A stretch of 64,000 nt of DNA from positions 141,688,854-141,752,853 of the forward strand of contig JAIOJX010000031.1 of NCBI GenBank assembly GCA_022376925.1. Reading direction: 5' to 3'. The number at the start of each line of letters is the position of its first letter. Positions within the stretch are counted from its first letter, which is position 1. The position numbers and the translations under genes are program-made. A model generated the notes under the pieces. It was given only the letters and a program-made list of their open reading frames with translations, made no database searches and was not told where the DNA came from. Below, one piece after another: positions 45,153 to 56,060 of this stretch. Source of the DNA: Tragulus kanchil (Eukaryota; Chordata; Mammalia; Artiodactyla; Tragulidae).

Positions 45153-45479
45153 TTTAATTCAAAGTTAAAAGCAAAGAAGTGAAAATAAAGACCATGTCAT
45201 TGAACAAACATTGACTGACTTAGGGTGCCTGTTTGGTAAGACTCTGGGGTCCAAGCATTGATTGAATCAGAACTGGTACAAGCCTCCAAGAAGATTCTGG
45301 TCCACTGAGTATGTTCCCTGTATATTGGAGCCCTGCCCAGACTTCTCAATTCTCACGTCCTTGCACTGGCATAAAGGTCTGGCTCATAAGTATCACCGTT
45401 ATCATCATCGTTCTCATCATCAAGGGGGTTGGGGCTGAATCAAGAGTCTTGCCTCAGTTTCCTCTGCAGGAATCAGGGT

Positions 45480-45610
45480 TTCCTTAGAATCTCATGCCTG
45501 TCTGAGCTCTTGCTCTGGGCAAGGCATTATGCAAGCTTCTGGGGACTCAGTGTTAAATCAGAAGGTCTCTCCCGTCCAAGAGCTCTCTGTCCAGAGATAA
45601 TAACTATACA
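45480..45610 (+). repeat. Ancient repeat, family not assigned (T12 copy A)
   Basis: 'gggcaaggcattatgcaagc' and 'ctggggactcagtgttaaat' resemble the same old family as at 8614-8830. Duplicated at about 46548-46678. Confidence 0.4.
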
Positions 45611-46069
45611 AAAACTTAATCTTCCTTGCCCAGTTCTCATACCCCTCCTGCCACTTTGAAAAGCCTCCTTAAATCAGAGTACAGAATCTAGGTAAGAATG
45701 ACCTTGCCTTTCCCTCTGTGAGACATTACCCAAGCTCTACTAACATGGCACTTTCTGTCTCAGTGACCAATAGACTCAGCTTTGTCTTATCAACAGGTTG
45801 TTATTGATACCTGGTGAGTCAGCATTGGACAGCTACAATCAAAAGCTAAAGGACTGTATAACTATACTCTTGCATGTCCTGTTCAAGGGTCTTGTGGAGA
45901 TGTCTACTGCTGCAGGAAATGTCACCCTTCTTTCTTTAAGAGATGGAAGATGGACTAGGGACATTGGGTTCTTCCTGGGCTTCCCAATTCACACTCCCAG
46001 GGACTTCTTACTCTTCTTTCATGGGGAGCGGTGCAGCGGATCTTCACATGGGGTCCCTGGACCAGCAGG

Positions 46070-46220
46070 GTCAGGAACTTATTAAAAATGCAGATCATCA
46101 GATCCCCATCAGCATGCTGAATCTGAAACTCTGGGTAAGGGTTCAGCAACTGTATTTTCACAAATCCTCTGGCAGATTTCTGATGCTCCCCTGCAACTTG
46201 AGAACCACTGTACTCAGGAA
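46070..46220 (+). mobile_element. MER5A hAT-Charlie fossil (T12 copy B)
   Basis: Duplicate of 45000-45152. Confidence 0.85.
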
Positions 46221-47084
46221 TTTAATTCAAAGTTAAAAGCAAAGAAGTGAAAATAAAGACCATGTCATTGAACAAACATTGACTGACTTAGGGTGCCTGT
46301 TTGGTAAGACTCTGGGGTCCAAGCATTGATTGAATCAGAACTGGTACAAGCCTCCAAGAAGATTCTGGTCCACTGAGTATGTTCCCTGTATATTGGAGCC
46401 CTGCCCAGACTTCTCAATTCTCACGTCCTTGCACTGGCATAAAGGTCTGGCTCATAAGTATCACCGTTATCATCATCGTTCTCATCATCAAGGGGGTTGG
46501 GGCTGAATCAAGAGTCTTGCCTCAGTTTCCTCTGCAGGAATCAGGGTTTCCTTAGAATCTCATGCCTGTCTGAGCTCTTGCTCTGGGCAAGGCATTATGC
46601 AAGCTTCTGGGGACTCAGTGTTAAATCAGAAGGTCTCTCCCGTCCAAGAGCTCTCTGTCCAGAGATAATAACTATACAAAAACTTAATCTTCCTTGCCCA
46701 GTTCTCATACCCCTCCTGCCACTTTGAAAAGCCTCCTTAAATCAGAGTACAGAATCTAGGTAAGAATGACCTTGCCTTTCCCTCTGTGAGACATTACCCA
46801 AGCTCTACTAACATGGCACTTTCTGTCTCAGTGACCAATAGACTCAGCTTTGTCTTATCAACAGGTTGTTATTGATACCTGGTGAGTCAGCATTGGACAG
46901 CTACAATCAAAAGCTAAAGGACTGTATAACTATACTCTTGCATGTCCTGTTCAAGGGTCTTGTGGAGATGTCTACTGCTGCAGGAAATGTCACCCTTCTT
47001 TCTTTAAGAGATGGAAGTTGCTAGGCTTATTGGGAAGCAGATTGCTGACAATTTTATAGTTTTTATTATTATAGTTTTAAAAGA

Positions 47085-47260
47085 TCTATTTCTTTGTGAT
47101 CCTTAGTTTAATGTCTTTCTTCCTGTCAAAACTATAACTCCATGAAGGCAAGTGCTATATCTTATTCATCGTTTGTCTCCAGCATCTAGAAAAGTATTTG
47201 GCTTGTGGTACGTAGAGCATTTGTTCAATAAATGGATGGGTGAATGGATAGGTGGGGAAA
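47085..47260 (+). repeat. L2 LINE 3' end
   Basis: 'aactccatgaaggcaagtgc' and 'catttgttcaataaatggat' are the L2 3' terminal pattern. A MIR-like stretch ('gggtgagtccattctccttc') follows at 47270-47370. Confidence 0.65.
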
Positions 47261-47370
47261 GGATCTAGGTCACAGGCTGGATCTGCTACTGATGTGCTGT
47301 GGACCTTTGGGTGAGTCCATTCTCCTTCTGGGCATCAATTTCCCTGTATGTGTAATAGCCAGTAGGTTAA

Positions 47371-48064
47371 CACCTAGAACCCACATCTACACTTATCAGC
47401 AGCTATTAATGAAGGCAGTAGGAGCAACTCAGGCTAGGTAAACATGCTAATGACTGATCATTGTTCTCAAATGCTCAGGTCTGGTTCTCTTCCCAATCCT
47501 TGAGACCAGGCAGGGGTTGAGATGTATCCTATTTATCAGTCATTATATTCACATCAAGTGTGATTTTCTTCTGAGGTGTGAGTAGGTGGGTGCAAATTCT
47601 GAAAGTGGGGCGTAGCAACAGGTCCCTTTTTCTGATTTTTCTTCTGGTCATGTCAATTGTCCTCAGTCTGCAGCAGAGCCCGCTCCTGGACAGGAATGCG
47701 ATCAGCTTTTTGCATCTCCTTGGAGATGAAAAGGTCTCCTCTCCCTGCCAGACATACAGTCATGATCTCCCATCATGAAATACAAGGCTGGGCCTAGTTC
47801 TAACCTCATAAGCCATTCCAGAACTTACCTTCTGTGGGGCCTTGGACCATCTAGGTCACCTTCTCTATTGCAGGAGTGTTTTGTCTGCAAATGGACTTAA
47901 TGCTAGTGGCTGCCCCACAGGGTTGCTGAGAGATTTAAAAAAACAATAGGACAAATATACTACGTTTCATAGCTGCCAGGCGTTATTATCATCCCACACA
48001 ATGCCTGGTATACCCCAACTCTCTGTCCAGTGCACCGCTGAATATGACTCAGGAAAAGAGAGAG
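47371..48064. other. Unique sequence, no gene seen
   Basis: No coding signal. The stretch near 47780-47950 may hold decayed MIR, not assigned. Confidence 0.45.
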
Positions 48065-48402
48065 AGCGAGCCAGTATTAAATACAGGCAACTACTTGGAG
48101 GGAACTCAAAGACATTATGCAATGTGAAAGAAGCCAGTCTCCAGAGGTGAAGTACTATATCATTCCACTTATATGACATTCCCAGAAGACAGAAAAAAAG
48201 TGACGTGGAGCAGATCAGTGCTCGAAGGGGACCAGGGGTTAGGAGTTGGGCAAAGATTTGACTTTTCAAAAAACAGCAGGAGGGAGATTGAGGGGTAATA
48301 GTTCTATTCTGTAACCTGATTGTGTTGGTGGCTACAGGACTCTGTATGTGTGTTAAATGTCTTAAAATTGTGAACCTCTCAAATTTAATTTTTGTATGAT
48401 AC
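48065..48402 (+). mobile_element. L1 3' UTR (old L1M-type)
   Basis: 'gacattatgcaatgtgaaag', 'atcattccacttatatgaca', 'ttctgtaacctgattgtgtt' and 'aaatgtcttaaaattgtgaa' match an old L1 3' end. The last 100 bp is duplicated by T13 at 49383-49483. Confidence 0.8.
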
Positions 48403-48419
48403 TTTTGTTTTGTTTGTTT

Positions 48420-48528
48420 ATTCAGCCACAAGGAACTGAATGTGGGATCTTAGTTCCCCGATCAGGGATCAACTCTGTGCCCCCTACCATGGAAGCAGAG
48501 TCTTAACCCCTGGACAGTCAGGGGAGCC
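48420..48528 (-). repeat. CHR-type SINE head (T13 copy A)
   Basis: Minus-strand 'gtgggatcttagttccccga', 'tcagggatcaactctgtgcc' and 'cttaacccctggacagtcag'. Only the tRNA-like head and part of the body remain. Duplicated at 49501-49609. Confidence 0.82.
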
Positions 48529-48608
48529 TCTGTATGATCATTTGTCTTAAATGTTAGGGCTCGATAACTGTTGATGCCTTTCTGGTACCTCCTTTTCCCC
48601 CGTACTTT

Positions 48609-48914
48609 TTTTTTTTTTTTCTTTTCCTGGAGGTGGGGTGAGGAGGGAGGGGCAGGTGGCGACTTCTATTGGTCTTTCATTTGTCTATTTTTATCCATCT
48701 TTGTTCTTTGGCCCTGTGGGCCTCCCATCGATGGCGTCTGTTGTCACAGAGCACCGGCTCTGGGCGCATGCGCGCCAGAACTCCAGCTCGGTAATTGGAC
48801 ACATCGGTCCAGCCGCTCTGCGGCACATGGTATCTTCCCAGGCCAGGGATCGAACCGGAGATCCTTGCCCTGCAAGGCGGTGTCCTTACCCACTGGACCA
48901 CCAGGGAAGCCCCT
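48609..48914 (-). repeat. Composite CHR-like SINE, full length (T13 copy A)
   Basis: The T run (poly-A tail) is at 48606-48620. After it come 'ggtggcgacttctattggtc', 'ttggccctgtgggcctccca', 'gggcgcatgcgcgccagaac' and head 'ccaccagggaagcccc'. Copy B at 49690-50000 has 'cgcggtgg' where this copy has lost bases. Confidence 0.93.
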
Positions 48915-49084
48915 ATTTGTTTTTTTAAGATACCACGTCTTTAGATGATTTGGAAAGAAGAAGCACCATGCCTCACAGTAGAGAAAGAAGCTAGGATGTC
49001 TGAATCCCACTCCCACCTGCTCTGAGTCTCTTGTGAAAAGGCCCAGACAAGTGGCAGCTCAAGCTCAGAATCTGGGCGTAGGGG

Positions 49085-49357
49085 AGAGCTTTTTCAAACG
49101 TCAGTAAGCTATTTAAAGAGATGTAAATGTGCCATTTCCTAGTTACTGTGAGGTGTGGCTAGAATGGGCTGTTCTTTCCAAATAAATCCTTCAGATTAAA
49201 TGGATATCGAGTGTGTAAGTTCAATGCTTGCTCACGGGACATGAACCTTGTCAAAGCTGAGGGTGAGTCAGTCTCCAGGAACAGGAGGAAGTTGGCAGAT
49301 GATTGCTTTAGTCTTAACACTATCACTTGGGGCTGGTGTTGAATGCTTACATTTCAG
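49085..49357. other. Candidate conserved non-coding element D (first of three copies)
   Basis: Repeat-free: 'caaacgtcagtaagctattt', 'gatgtaaatgtgccatttcc', 'tccaaataaatccttcagat' and 'gagggtgagtcagtctccag' (AP-1-like TGAGTCA). Copies lie at about 50168-50443 and 51300-51571 through T13 and T14. Confidence 0.35.
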
Positions 49358-49500
49358 CAGAATGATTGTGGTTAAAAGGGGTTTCTATTCTGTAACCTGA
49401 TTGTGTTGGTGGCTACAGGACTCTGTATGTGTGTTAAATGTCTTAAAATTGTGAACCTCTCAAATTTAATTTTTGTATGATACTTTTGTTTTGTTTGTTT

Positions 49501-49609
49501 ATTCAGCCACAAGGAACTGAATGTGGGATCTTAGTTCCCCGATCAGGGATCAACTCTGTGCCCCCTACCATGGAAGCAGAGTCTTAACCCCTGGACAGTC
49601 AGGGGAGCC
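49501..49609 (-). repeat. CHR-type SINE head (T13 copy B)
   Basis: Duplicate of 48420-48528. Confidence 0.82.
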
Positions 49610-49689
49610 TCTGTATGATCATTTGTCTTAAATGTTAGGGCTCGATAACTGTTGATGCCTTTCTGGTACCTCCTTTTCCCCCGTACTTT

Positions 49690-50000
49690 TTTTTTTTTTT
49701 TCTTTTCCTGGAGGTGGGGTGAGGAGGGAGGGGGGCAGGTGGCGACTTCTATTGGTCTTTCATTTGTCTATTTTTATCCATCTTTGTTCTTTGGCCCCTG
49801 TGGGCCTCCCATCGCGGTGGCGTCTGTTGTCACAGAGCACCGGCTCTGGGCGCATGCGCGCCAGAACTCCAGCTCGGTAATTGGACACATCGGTCCAGCC
49901 GCTCTGCGGCACATGGTATCTTCCCAGGCCAGGGATCGAACCGGAGATCCTTGCCCTGCAAGGCGGTGTCCTTACCCACTGGACCACCAGGGAAGCCCCT
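49690..50000 (-). repeat. Composite CHR-like SINE, full length (T13 copy B)
   Basis: Duplicate of 48609-48914 with small indels. Probably the more accurate copy, since it matches other family members at 'cgcggtgg'. Confidence 0.93.
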
Positions 50001-50711
50001 ATTTGTTTTTTTAAGATACCACGTCTTTAGATGATTTGGAAAGAAGAAGCACCATGCCTCACAGTAGAGAAAGAAGCTAGGATGTCTGAATCCCACTCCC
50101 ACCTGCTCTGAGTCTCTTGTGAAAAGGCCCAGACAAGTGGCAGCTCAAGCTCAGAATCTGGGCGTAGGGGAGAGCTTTTTCAAACGTCAGTAAGCTATTT
50201 AAAGAGATGTAAATGTGCCATTTCCTAGTTACTGTGAGGTGTGGCTAGAATGGGCTGTTCTTTCCAAATAAATCCTTCAGATTAAATGGATATCGAGTGT
50301 GTAAGTTCAATGCTTGCTCACGGGACATGAACCTTGTCAAAGCTGAGGGTGAGTCAGTCTCCAGGAACAGGAGGAAGTTGGCAGATGATTGCTTTAGTCT
50401 TAACACTATCACTTGGGGCTGGTGTTGAATGCTTACATTTCAGGGAGTGAAAACTCCGGCCGATAAGGCAGCCTGGGGCAACACTTGGGAGTGAGGAATC
50501 TTGGCAACAAAGTTGTATCATTTAGGGGGAGTTCCTTCCCTCCTCAGGCTGGCGTTTGCCACCTGCTCTCCTGTAGTGCTACGGGCTGAACTGGATCATC
50601 TCTAAGGCTTATGTCTCAGACCCCGACCCCTGCCTTTGTTTTGGCGTTTCTGGGCATAATTGCCACCTCTTCTACAGTCAGCATTTGCCTATATGTAGCC
50701 CAAGTTCATGA

Positions 50712-50910
50712 ACTTCCCAGGTGGCTCAGTGGGAAAGAATTCCCTGGCGATGTGGATTTGATCTTTGGGTCAGGGAGATTCCCTGGAGAAGGAAATGGCA
50801 ACCCACTCCAGTATTCTTGCCTGGGAAATTCCGTGGACAGAGGTGCTTGGCAGGCCACAGTCCATGGGGTGGCAAAAGAGTCGCACGTGACCTCGTGACT
50901 GAACACCACC
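50712..50910 (+). repeat. Bov-tA SINE (T14 copy A)
   Basis: 'aacttcccaggtggctcagt', 'aaggaaatggcaacccactc' and 'ggccacagtccatggggtgg'. The anticodon-stem part is deleted. Duplicated at 51840-52038. Confidence 0.92.
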
Positions 50911-51839
50911 AGGCGGCTGGGTTTGGAGGTCACCCCATGACTTCCCCACGGCCATGCTGATCCAGGTTTCTTGAATCGGATGAGCATCTTTTACCCACAG
51001 CCTGCCCCAAAGGGATTCTTCAAGCAAACTGGTGCGTGGATGCCAACAGGCTCTGCAGAGCATCTGAGAAACGTGCCCAGAGGTGCCGTTAGGATGTGGG
51101 AATTATGAGGTGAGCGGGAAGGAGCCAAAAAACCAGGGAGCCACTTGAGCAGAGAGTATAAACATAAATATCCCCAAGCAGGCCCCAGCACTGGGTTTTT
51201 TATGTTGATGTGCTAATCTGTTACCCACTAAGGGTTTATTTACACCGTTTTGGTTTTCCTGCGATTCATTTATCTGCATTAAGGATAAGCTAAATCGGTA
51301 GAGCTTTTCAAACGTCAGTAAGCTATTTAAAGAGATGTAAATGTGCCATTTCCTAGTTACTGTGAGGTGTGGCTAGAATGGGCTGTTCTTTCCAAATAAA
51401 TCCTTCAGATTAAATGGATATCGAGTGTGTAAGTTCAATGCTTGCTCACGGGACATGAACCTTGTCAAAGCTGAGGGTGAGTCAGTCTCCAGGAACAGGA
51501 GGAAGTTGGCAGATGATTGCTTTAGTCTTAACACTATCACTTGGGGCTGGTGTTGAATGCTTACATTTCAGGGAGTGAAAACTCCGGCCGATAAGGCAGC
51601 CTGGGGCAACACTTGGGAGTGAGGAATCTTGGCAACAAAGTTGTATCATTTAGGGGGAGTTCCTTCCCTCCTCAGGCTGGCGTTTGCCACCTGCTCTCCT
51701 GTAGTGCTACGGGCTGAACTGGATCATCTCTAAGGCTTATGTCTCAGACCCCGACCCCTGCCTTTGTTTTGGCGTTTCTGGGCATAATTGCCACCTCTTC
51801 TACAGTCAGCATTTGCCTATATGTAGCCCAAGTTCATGA

Positions 51840-52038
51840 ACTTCCCAGGTGGCTCAGTGGGAAAGAATTCCCTGGCGATGTGGATTTGATCTTTGGGTCA
51901 GGGAGATTCCCTGGAGAAGGAAATGGCAACCCACTCCAGTATTCTTGCCTGGGAAATTCCGTGGACAGAGGTGCTTGGCAGGCCACAGTCCATGGGGTGG
52001 CAAAAGAGTCGCACGTGACCTCGTGACTGAACACCACC
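51840..52038 (+). repeat. Bov-tA SINE (T14 copy B)
   Basis: Duplicate of 50712-50910, displaced by 1128 bp. Confidence 0.92.
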
Positions 52039-52409
52039 AGGCGGCTGGGTTTGGAGGTCACCCCATGACTTCCCCACGGCCATGCTGATCCAGGTTTCTT
52101 GAATCGGATGAGCATCTTTTACCCACAGCCTGCCCCAAAGGGATTCTTCAAGCAAACTGGTGCGTGGATGCCAACAGGCTCTGCAGAGCATCTGAGAAAC
52201 GTGCCCAGAGGTGCCGTTAGGATGTGGGAATTATGAGGTGAGCGGGAAGGAGCCAAAAAACCAGGGAGCCACTTGAGCAGAGAGTATAAACATAAATATC
52301 CCCAAGCAGGCCCCAGCACTGGGTTTTTTATGTTGATGTGCTAATCTGTTACCCACTAAGGGTTTATTTACACCGTTTTGGTTTTCCCTGCGATTCATTT
52401 ATCTGCATA

Positions 52410-53280
52410 AGGAAGAGGCACTAACAGGACAGTTCCTCATGAACAAGCGTCCCTGTGTGATCCCCACCGCTGTTTATAATCCTTCATGCCCGGATCTATA
52501 ATTCATGAGCTGATGGGCTGGTGGCGGTTTCCATAAAGGCCATGCGGGGCACCCAGTCGTTAAGGCTCGCACTGTCATGCATGGAATCGAAATCAGCCCA
52601 CTCTCCTTCTATTCATCACAACCCCACCGACGTGTGGGCAATGATATTATCCAAATATTATTAAAACTTTGAACCCTGTCCCCATAAATTATGGCCGAAT
52701 GGCTCCGTGGCCATTAGGAGAGGGGGATGGATGGGTTTCGGTTGCCGGCGAGTAATTATGTGCTTAAAAGGAAGCGTGGCTGCGCATTTCGCTAGTAAAA
52801 AGGAGAGACGCTAGGCTCGTCTGTTACTGCCGGGGTGTTCGAAGCCGGATCGCTCAGGCAGGTCAAGTCAACCTTCCAGCAGGACGATTATCTGCCTAGA
52901 GAGACCAAACATCTGTTATTAAGTATGTACAGGCATCAAGGCAACATGCTAGAAATCTTGTCCACTTCAAACACTTGGCATATTCCACACAACGCCCCCC
53001 TCGCGTTTGGTTACTGCAGCCGTCAGCTTTGAAATATGCCCTATCTTCCCTCCCCCGGCTTCTCGCTTTAATGCACCTCGCAGCTGCTAAAGATGGTGTT
53101 GTAACTTTAGAAGGACCTTGCTATCTTTCTCAGGCTCTTTAAGTATTAATAATAATTTTCGCTGCGTGTTTTTCCTCCCCAACTTTCTTTTGCATTGATT
53201 AGTTCTTCAAGGAAAATTGCTGGGGCAGAGATACCATACAGTTGGTGCGTGGAAGGTCAGCCCGTGTTTAGATCAGAAGC
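52410..53280. other. Candidate conserved non-coding element E (T15 copy A)
   Basis: About 870 bp with no recognised repeat. It has TAATTA at 52753-52758, 'ctataattcatgagctgatg', 'ccataaattatggccgaatg', 'gatattatccaaatattatt' and 'aagtattaataataattttc', and unusually many CpG sites for this window. The single-copy, CpG-containing, homeobox-motif-rich texture resembles a developmental enhancer. Duplicated at about 53503-54373. Confidence 0.45.
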
Positions 53281-53502
53281 CCCAGTTCTCTCTCTGATTC
53301 CAGGTTCGGCAGCAACGGGTGGGCTGGTATCGTGCATGGGAGAGGGATGGTTCTAAACTGGGTGTAAGAAATGGGAAAGGGGTTTCAGGAAATCCCCAAG
53401 CAGGCCCCAGCACTGGGTTTTTTATGTTGATGTGCTAATCTGTTACCCACTAAGGGTTTATTTACACCGTTTTGGTTTTCCCTGCGATTCATTTATCTGC
53501 AT

Positions 53503-54373
53503 AAGGAAGAGGCACTAACAGGACAGTTCCTCATGAACAAGCGTCCTGTGTGATCCCCACCGCTGTTTATAATCCTTCATGCCCGGATCTATAATTCATG
53601 AGCTGATGGGCTGGTGGCGGTTTCCATAAAGGCCATGCGGGGCACCCAGTCGTTAAGGCTCGCACTGTCATGCATGGAATCGAAATCAGCCCACTCTCCT
53701 TCTATTCATCACAACCCCACCGACGTGTGGGCAATGATATTATCCAAATATTATTAAAACTTTGAACCCTGTCCCCATAAATTATGGCCGAATGGCTCCG
53801 TGGCCATTAGGAGAGGGGGATGGATGGGTTTCGGTTGCCGGCGAGTAATTATGTGCTTAAAAGGAAGCGTGGCTGCGCATTTCGCTAGTAAAAAGGAGAG
53901 ACGCTAGGCTCGTCTGTTACTGCCGGGGTGTTCGAAGCCGGATCGCTCAGGCAGGTCAAGTCAACCTTCCAGCAGGACGATTATCTGCCTAGAGAGACCA
54001 AACATCTGTTATTAAGTATGTACAGGCATCAAGGCAACATGCTAGAAATCTTGTCCACTTCAAACACTTGGCATATTCCACACAACGCCCCCCTCGCGTT
54101 TGGTTACTGCAGCCGTCAGCTTTGAAATATGCCCTATCTTCCCTCCCCCGGCTTCTCGCTTTAATGCACCTCGCAGCTGCTAAAGATGGTGTTGTAACTT
54201 TAGAAGGACCTTGCTATCTTTCTCAGGCTCTTTAAGTATTAATAATAATTTTCGCTGCGTGTTTTTCCTCCCCAACTTTCTTTTGCATTGATTAGTTCTT
54301 CAAGGAAAATTGCTGGGGCAGAGATACCATACAGTTGGTGCGTGGAAGGTCAGCCCGTGTTTAGATCAGAAGC
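53503..54373. other. Candidate conserved non-coding element E (T15 copy B)
   Basis: Duplicate of 52410-53280. Confidence 0.45.
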
Positions 54374-54484
54374 CCCAGTTCTCTCTCTGATTCCAGGTTC
54401 GGCAGCAACGGGTGGGCTGGTATCGTGCATGGGAGAGGGATGGTTCTAAACTGGGTGTAAGAAATGGGAAAGGGGTTTTTTCAG

Positions 54485-55000
54485 GCTTTCATGGTAGCCT
54501 GGGACTATCTGTTTTGTCTATTGAGAGAAAGGAGGGAGAAGTAACCCCAAAACCAGGAAAGAGGGAGTTGGGGAGCAGGCTTGAAAACCAGGCTTCAGAC
54601 TTGGAAAGTGGACAGAGCTGGGGATGGGCAAGATGGCGGAATGAGGACAGTAGGGGGACTCAGATGATAACGTTGTCATCACTCCAGCTGAGCATTTCCA
54701 GACAAGAACAACTGGAGTAGCAATTTTCCTCTCATAAAGAGGCAGTCTAATATCAAATAAGGAGAGTTGGGCCATGTTTGTGGAGGAGGAAGGCCTGTGT
54801 CTCCTTGGCTAAATGACGTAGTAACAACAGGCCAGATTCTTTTCTTCTCAAGGAGAGTGGAATCTCCAGATCTTCTGGGGGCCCTGACGATATGAACATC
54901 TTAAGAATATATGAAGTCTGGATTCGCTTCAAAGTAATCCAGGCTGGAAAGGGGATGGGTGGGGTTATAGATGAAAGAAAAGGAGCCCCCAGTTAATAAT
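54485..55000. other. Unique sequence, possible L1 5' UTR trace
   Basis: 'gggcaagatggcggaatgag' at about 54626-54645 resembles the start of an artiodactyl L1, but the match is short. No gene seen. Confidence 0.35.
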
Positions 55001-55009
55001 GGTTGAAAC

Positions 55010-55105
55010 CCCATTGTGGGTACCGGGGACGGCGGGTTTATTAGATTATTCTCTACATTTTTGATTATATCTGAAATTTTTCTATAATTAAAAAAAAAAA
55101 ATCAA
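55010..55105 (+). repeat. L1 3' tail-like sequence (T16 copy A)
   Basis: 'tagattattctctacatttt' and 'tctgaaatttttctataatt' are followed by an A run, resembling an old L1 3' end. Counterpart at 56131-56215. Confidence 0.45.
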
Positions 55106-56060
55106 GCCGCAGAACTTCTTTCTGATGTGAACCAGCGAAGAACTTATCTCCCCAGGACTGAGATCTGAGGGAAGAAATCCAGAGAGTGGAAGATGAGTTT
55201 TGTTGGTTGACTGGCGAATGTGGAGGACTCTGTTCTAATCCAGTCCATGAAAACTTGCAGAAAAGCCTGCTTAAAACAATGTTTCATCATGCCCTGTCTC
55301 AGGGGTCCATGGAGCTTCCTGGCCTCCACATACCAGCTGAAAACGATTCAAAATCTGCCATAACAGGGTCTACCCCCACTTCTCAGGCCCAGTGCCTCAT
55401 TCGCATGGGGCTCTTCCCACGGGGAGCCTGGCAGGAGAGGCAGATGGCAGTGGAGGAAAAGTGGACCCAAGAGTGGCAGCACGAAGGTATTCTGGGACTT
55501 CCCTTCCATACAATCTTTCCCCTCCTGTAAGGGCCCCAACTGCAGTGGTATGACCTTTGACCCCTGACCTCTCTTCCCTTGGTAGGCACTGGGAAGAAGA
55601 CAGAGCTTGTATAGCAATCAATGTCAGCAGAGAGTAAAGGCGGGAGACACATCAATGACCAGGATCCAGACCCCTTCAAAAGCACCAGCAACATTTTCCA
55701 TTTCAGAAAGGACTACATAGACCTCTAAAATGGTTCTGCTGTGAAACAGGCCATATCAGGGAACAGAACCAGAGAAATCTGAGAACAAAATAGATTCACT
55801 GAACGAAGGCAAGAATTTGGGAGTCCTGGTAGACATGTGCTCTCTTTGAGTCAGAATCCATTCTGACATCTTCTGAAAAAAATAACCTCAAGTTTCCTTT
55901 GGAGAGCCAACCCTCTTCCTCTCTAAGTTCATAGAATGTTAGTGAGAATCGGTGTCACCCCACACTCCCCATCCATTTCAGGGGCAGTTGTGTGACCCAG
56001 GCATAGCCACTGAGATATTCCCCAGCAGCCAGTGTGGTTGGCTTAGAGATGGTCATGTGA
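55106..56060. other. Unique sequence within T16 copy A
   Basis: A 114-codon ORF at 55186-55530 is repeated identically at 56295-56639. It has no recognisable domain, and its duplication follows the whole unit, so it is not evidence for a gene. The right end (55930-56060) may be an old repeat. Confidence 0.45.

Larger units (their letters stand above)
44875..47017. repeat. Tandem duplication T12, unit about 1.07 kb
   Basis: Copy A is 44875-45944 and copy B is 45945-47017, offset 1070 falling to 1068. The 5 bp microhomology GGAAG lies at the join. Copy B has one fewer G in two G runs. It overlaps T11, so about 125 bp (43774-43898, 44877-45000, 45947-46069) occurs three times. Confidence 0.95.
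48302..50443. repeat. Tandem duplication T13, unit about 1.06 kb
   Basis: Copy A is 48302-49357 and copy B is 49383-50443, offset 1081 rising to 1086. There is 25 bp of filler at 49358-49382. Differences: T run length, G run length, and 'atcgatggcg' against 'atcgcggtggcg'. Confidence 0.95.
50171..52412. repeat. Tandem duplication T14, unit about 1.12 kb
   Basis: Copy A is 50171 to about 51285 and copy B is 51300-52412, offset 1129 falling to 1128. About 14 bp of filler lies at 51286-51299. One T is lost at the start of copy B and one C differs near 51258. It overlaps T13 and T15, producing two triplicated segments. Confidence 0.94.
52298..54484. repeat. Tandem duplication T15, unit about 1.09 kb
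   Basis: Copy A is 52298-53391 and copy B is 53392-54484, offset 1094 falling to 1093, joined essentially bluntly. The T run before 'cagg' is 3 in copy A and 6 in copy B, and one C differs in 'cgtccctgtg'. The unit contains no recognised transposon. Confidence 0.95.

Noticed and set aside
54626..54720. L1 5' UTR start ('aagatggcggaatgag')
   Set aside because: The match is too short to call an element; recorded only as a trace in unique sequence.
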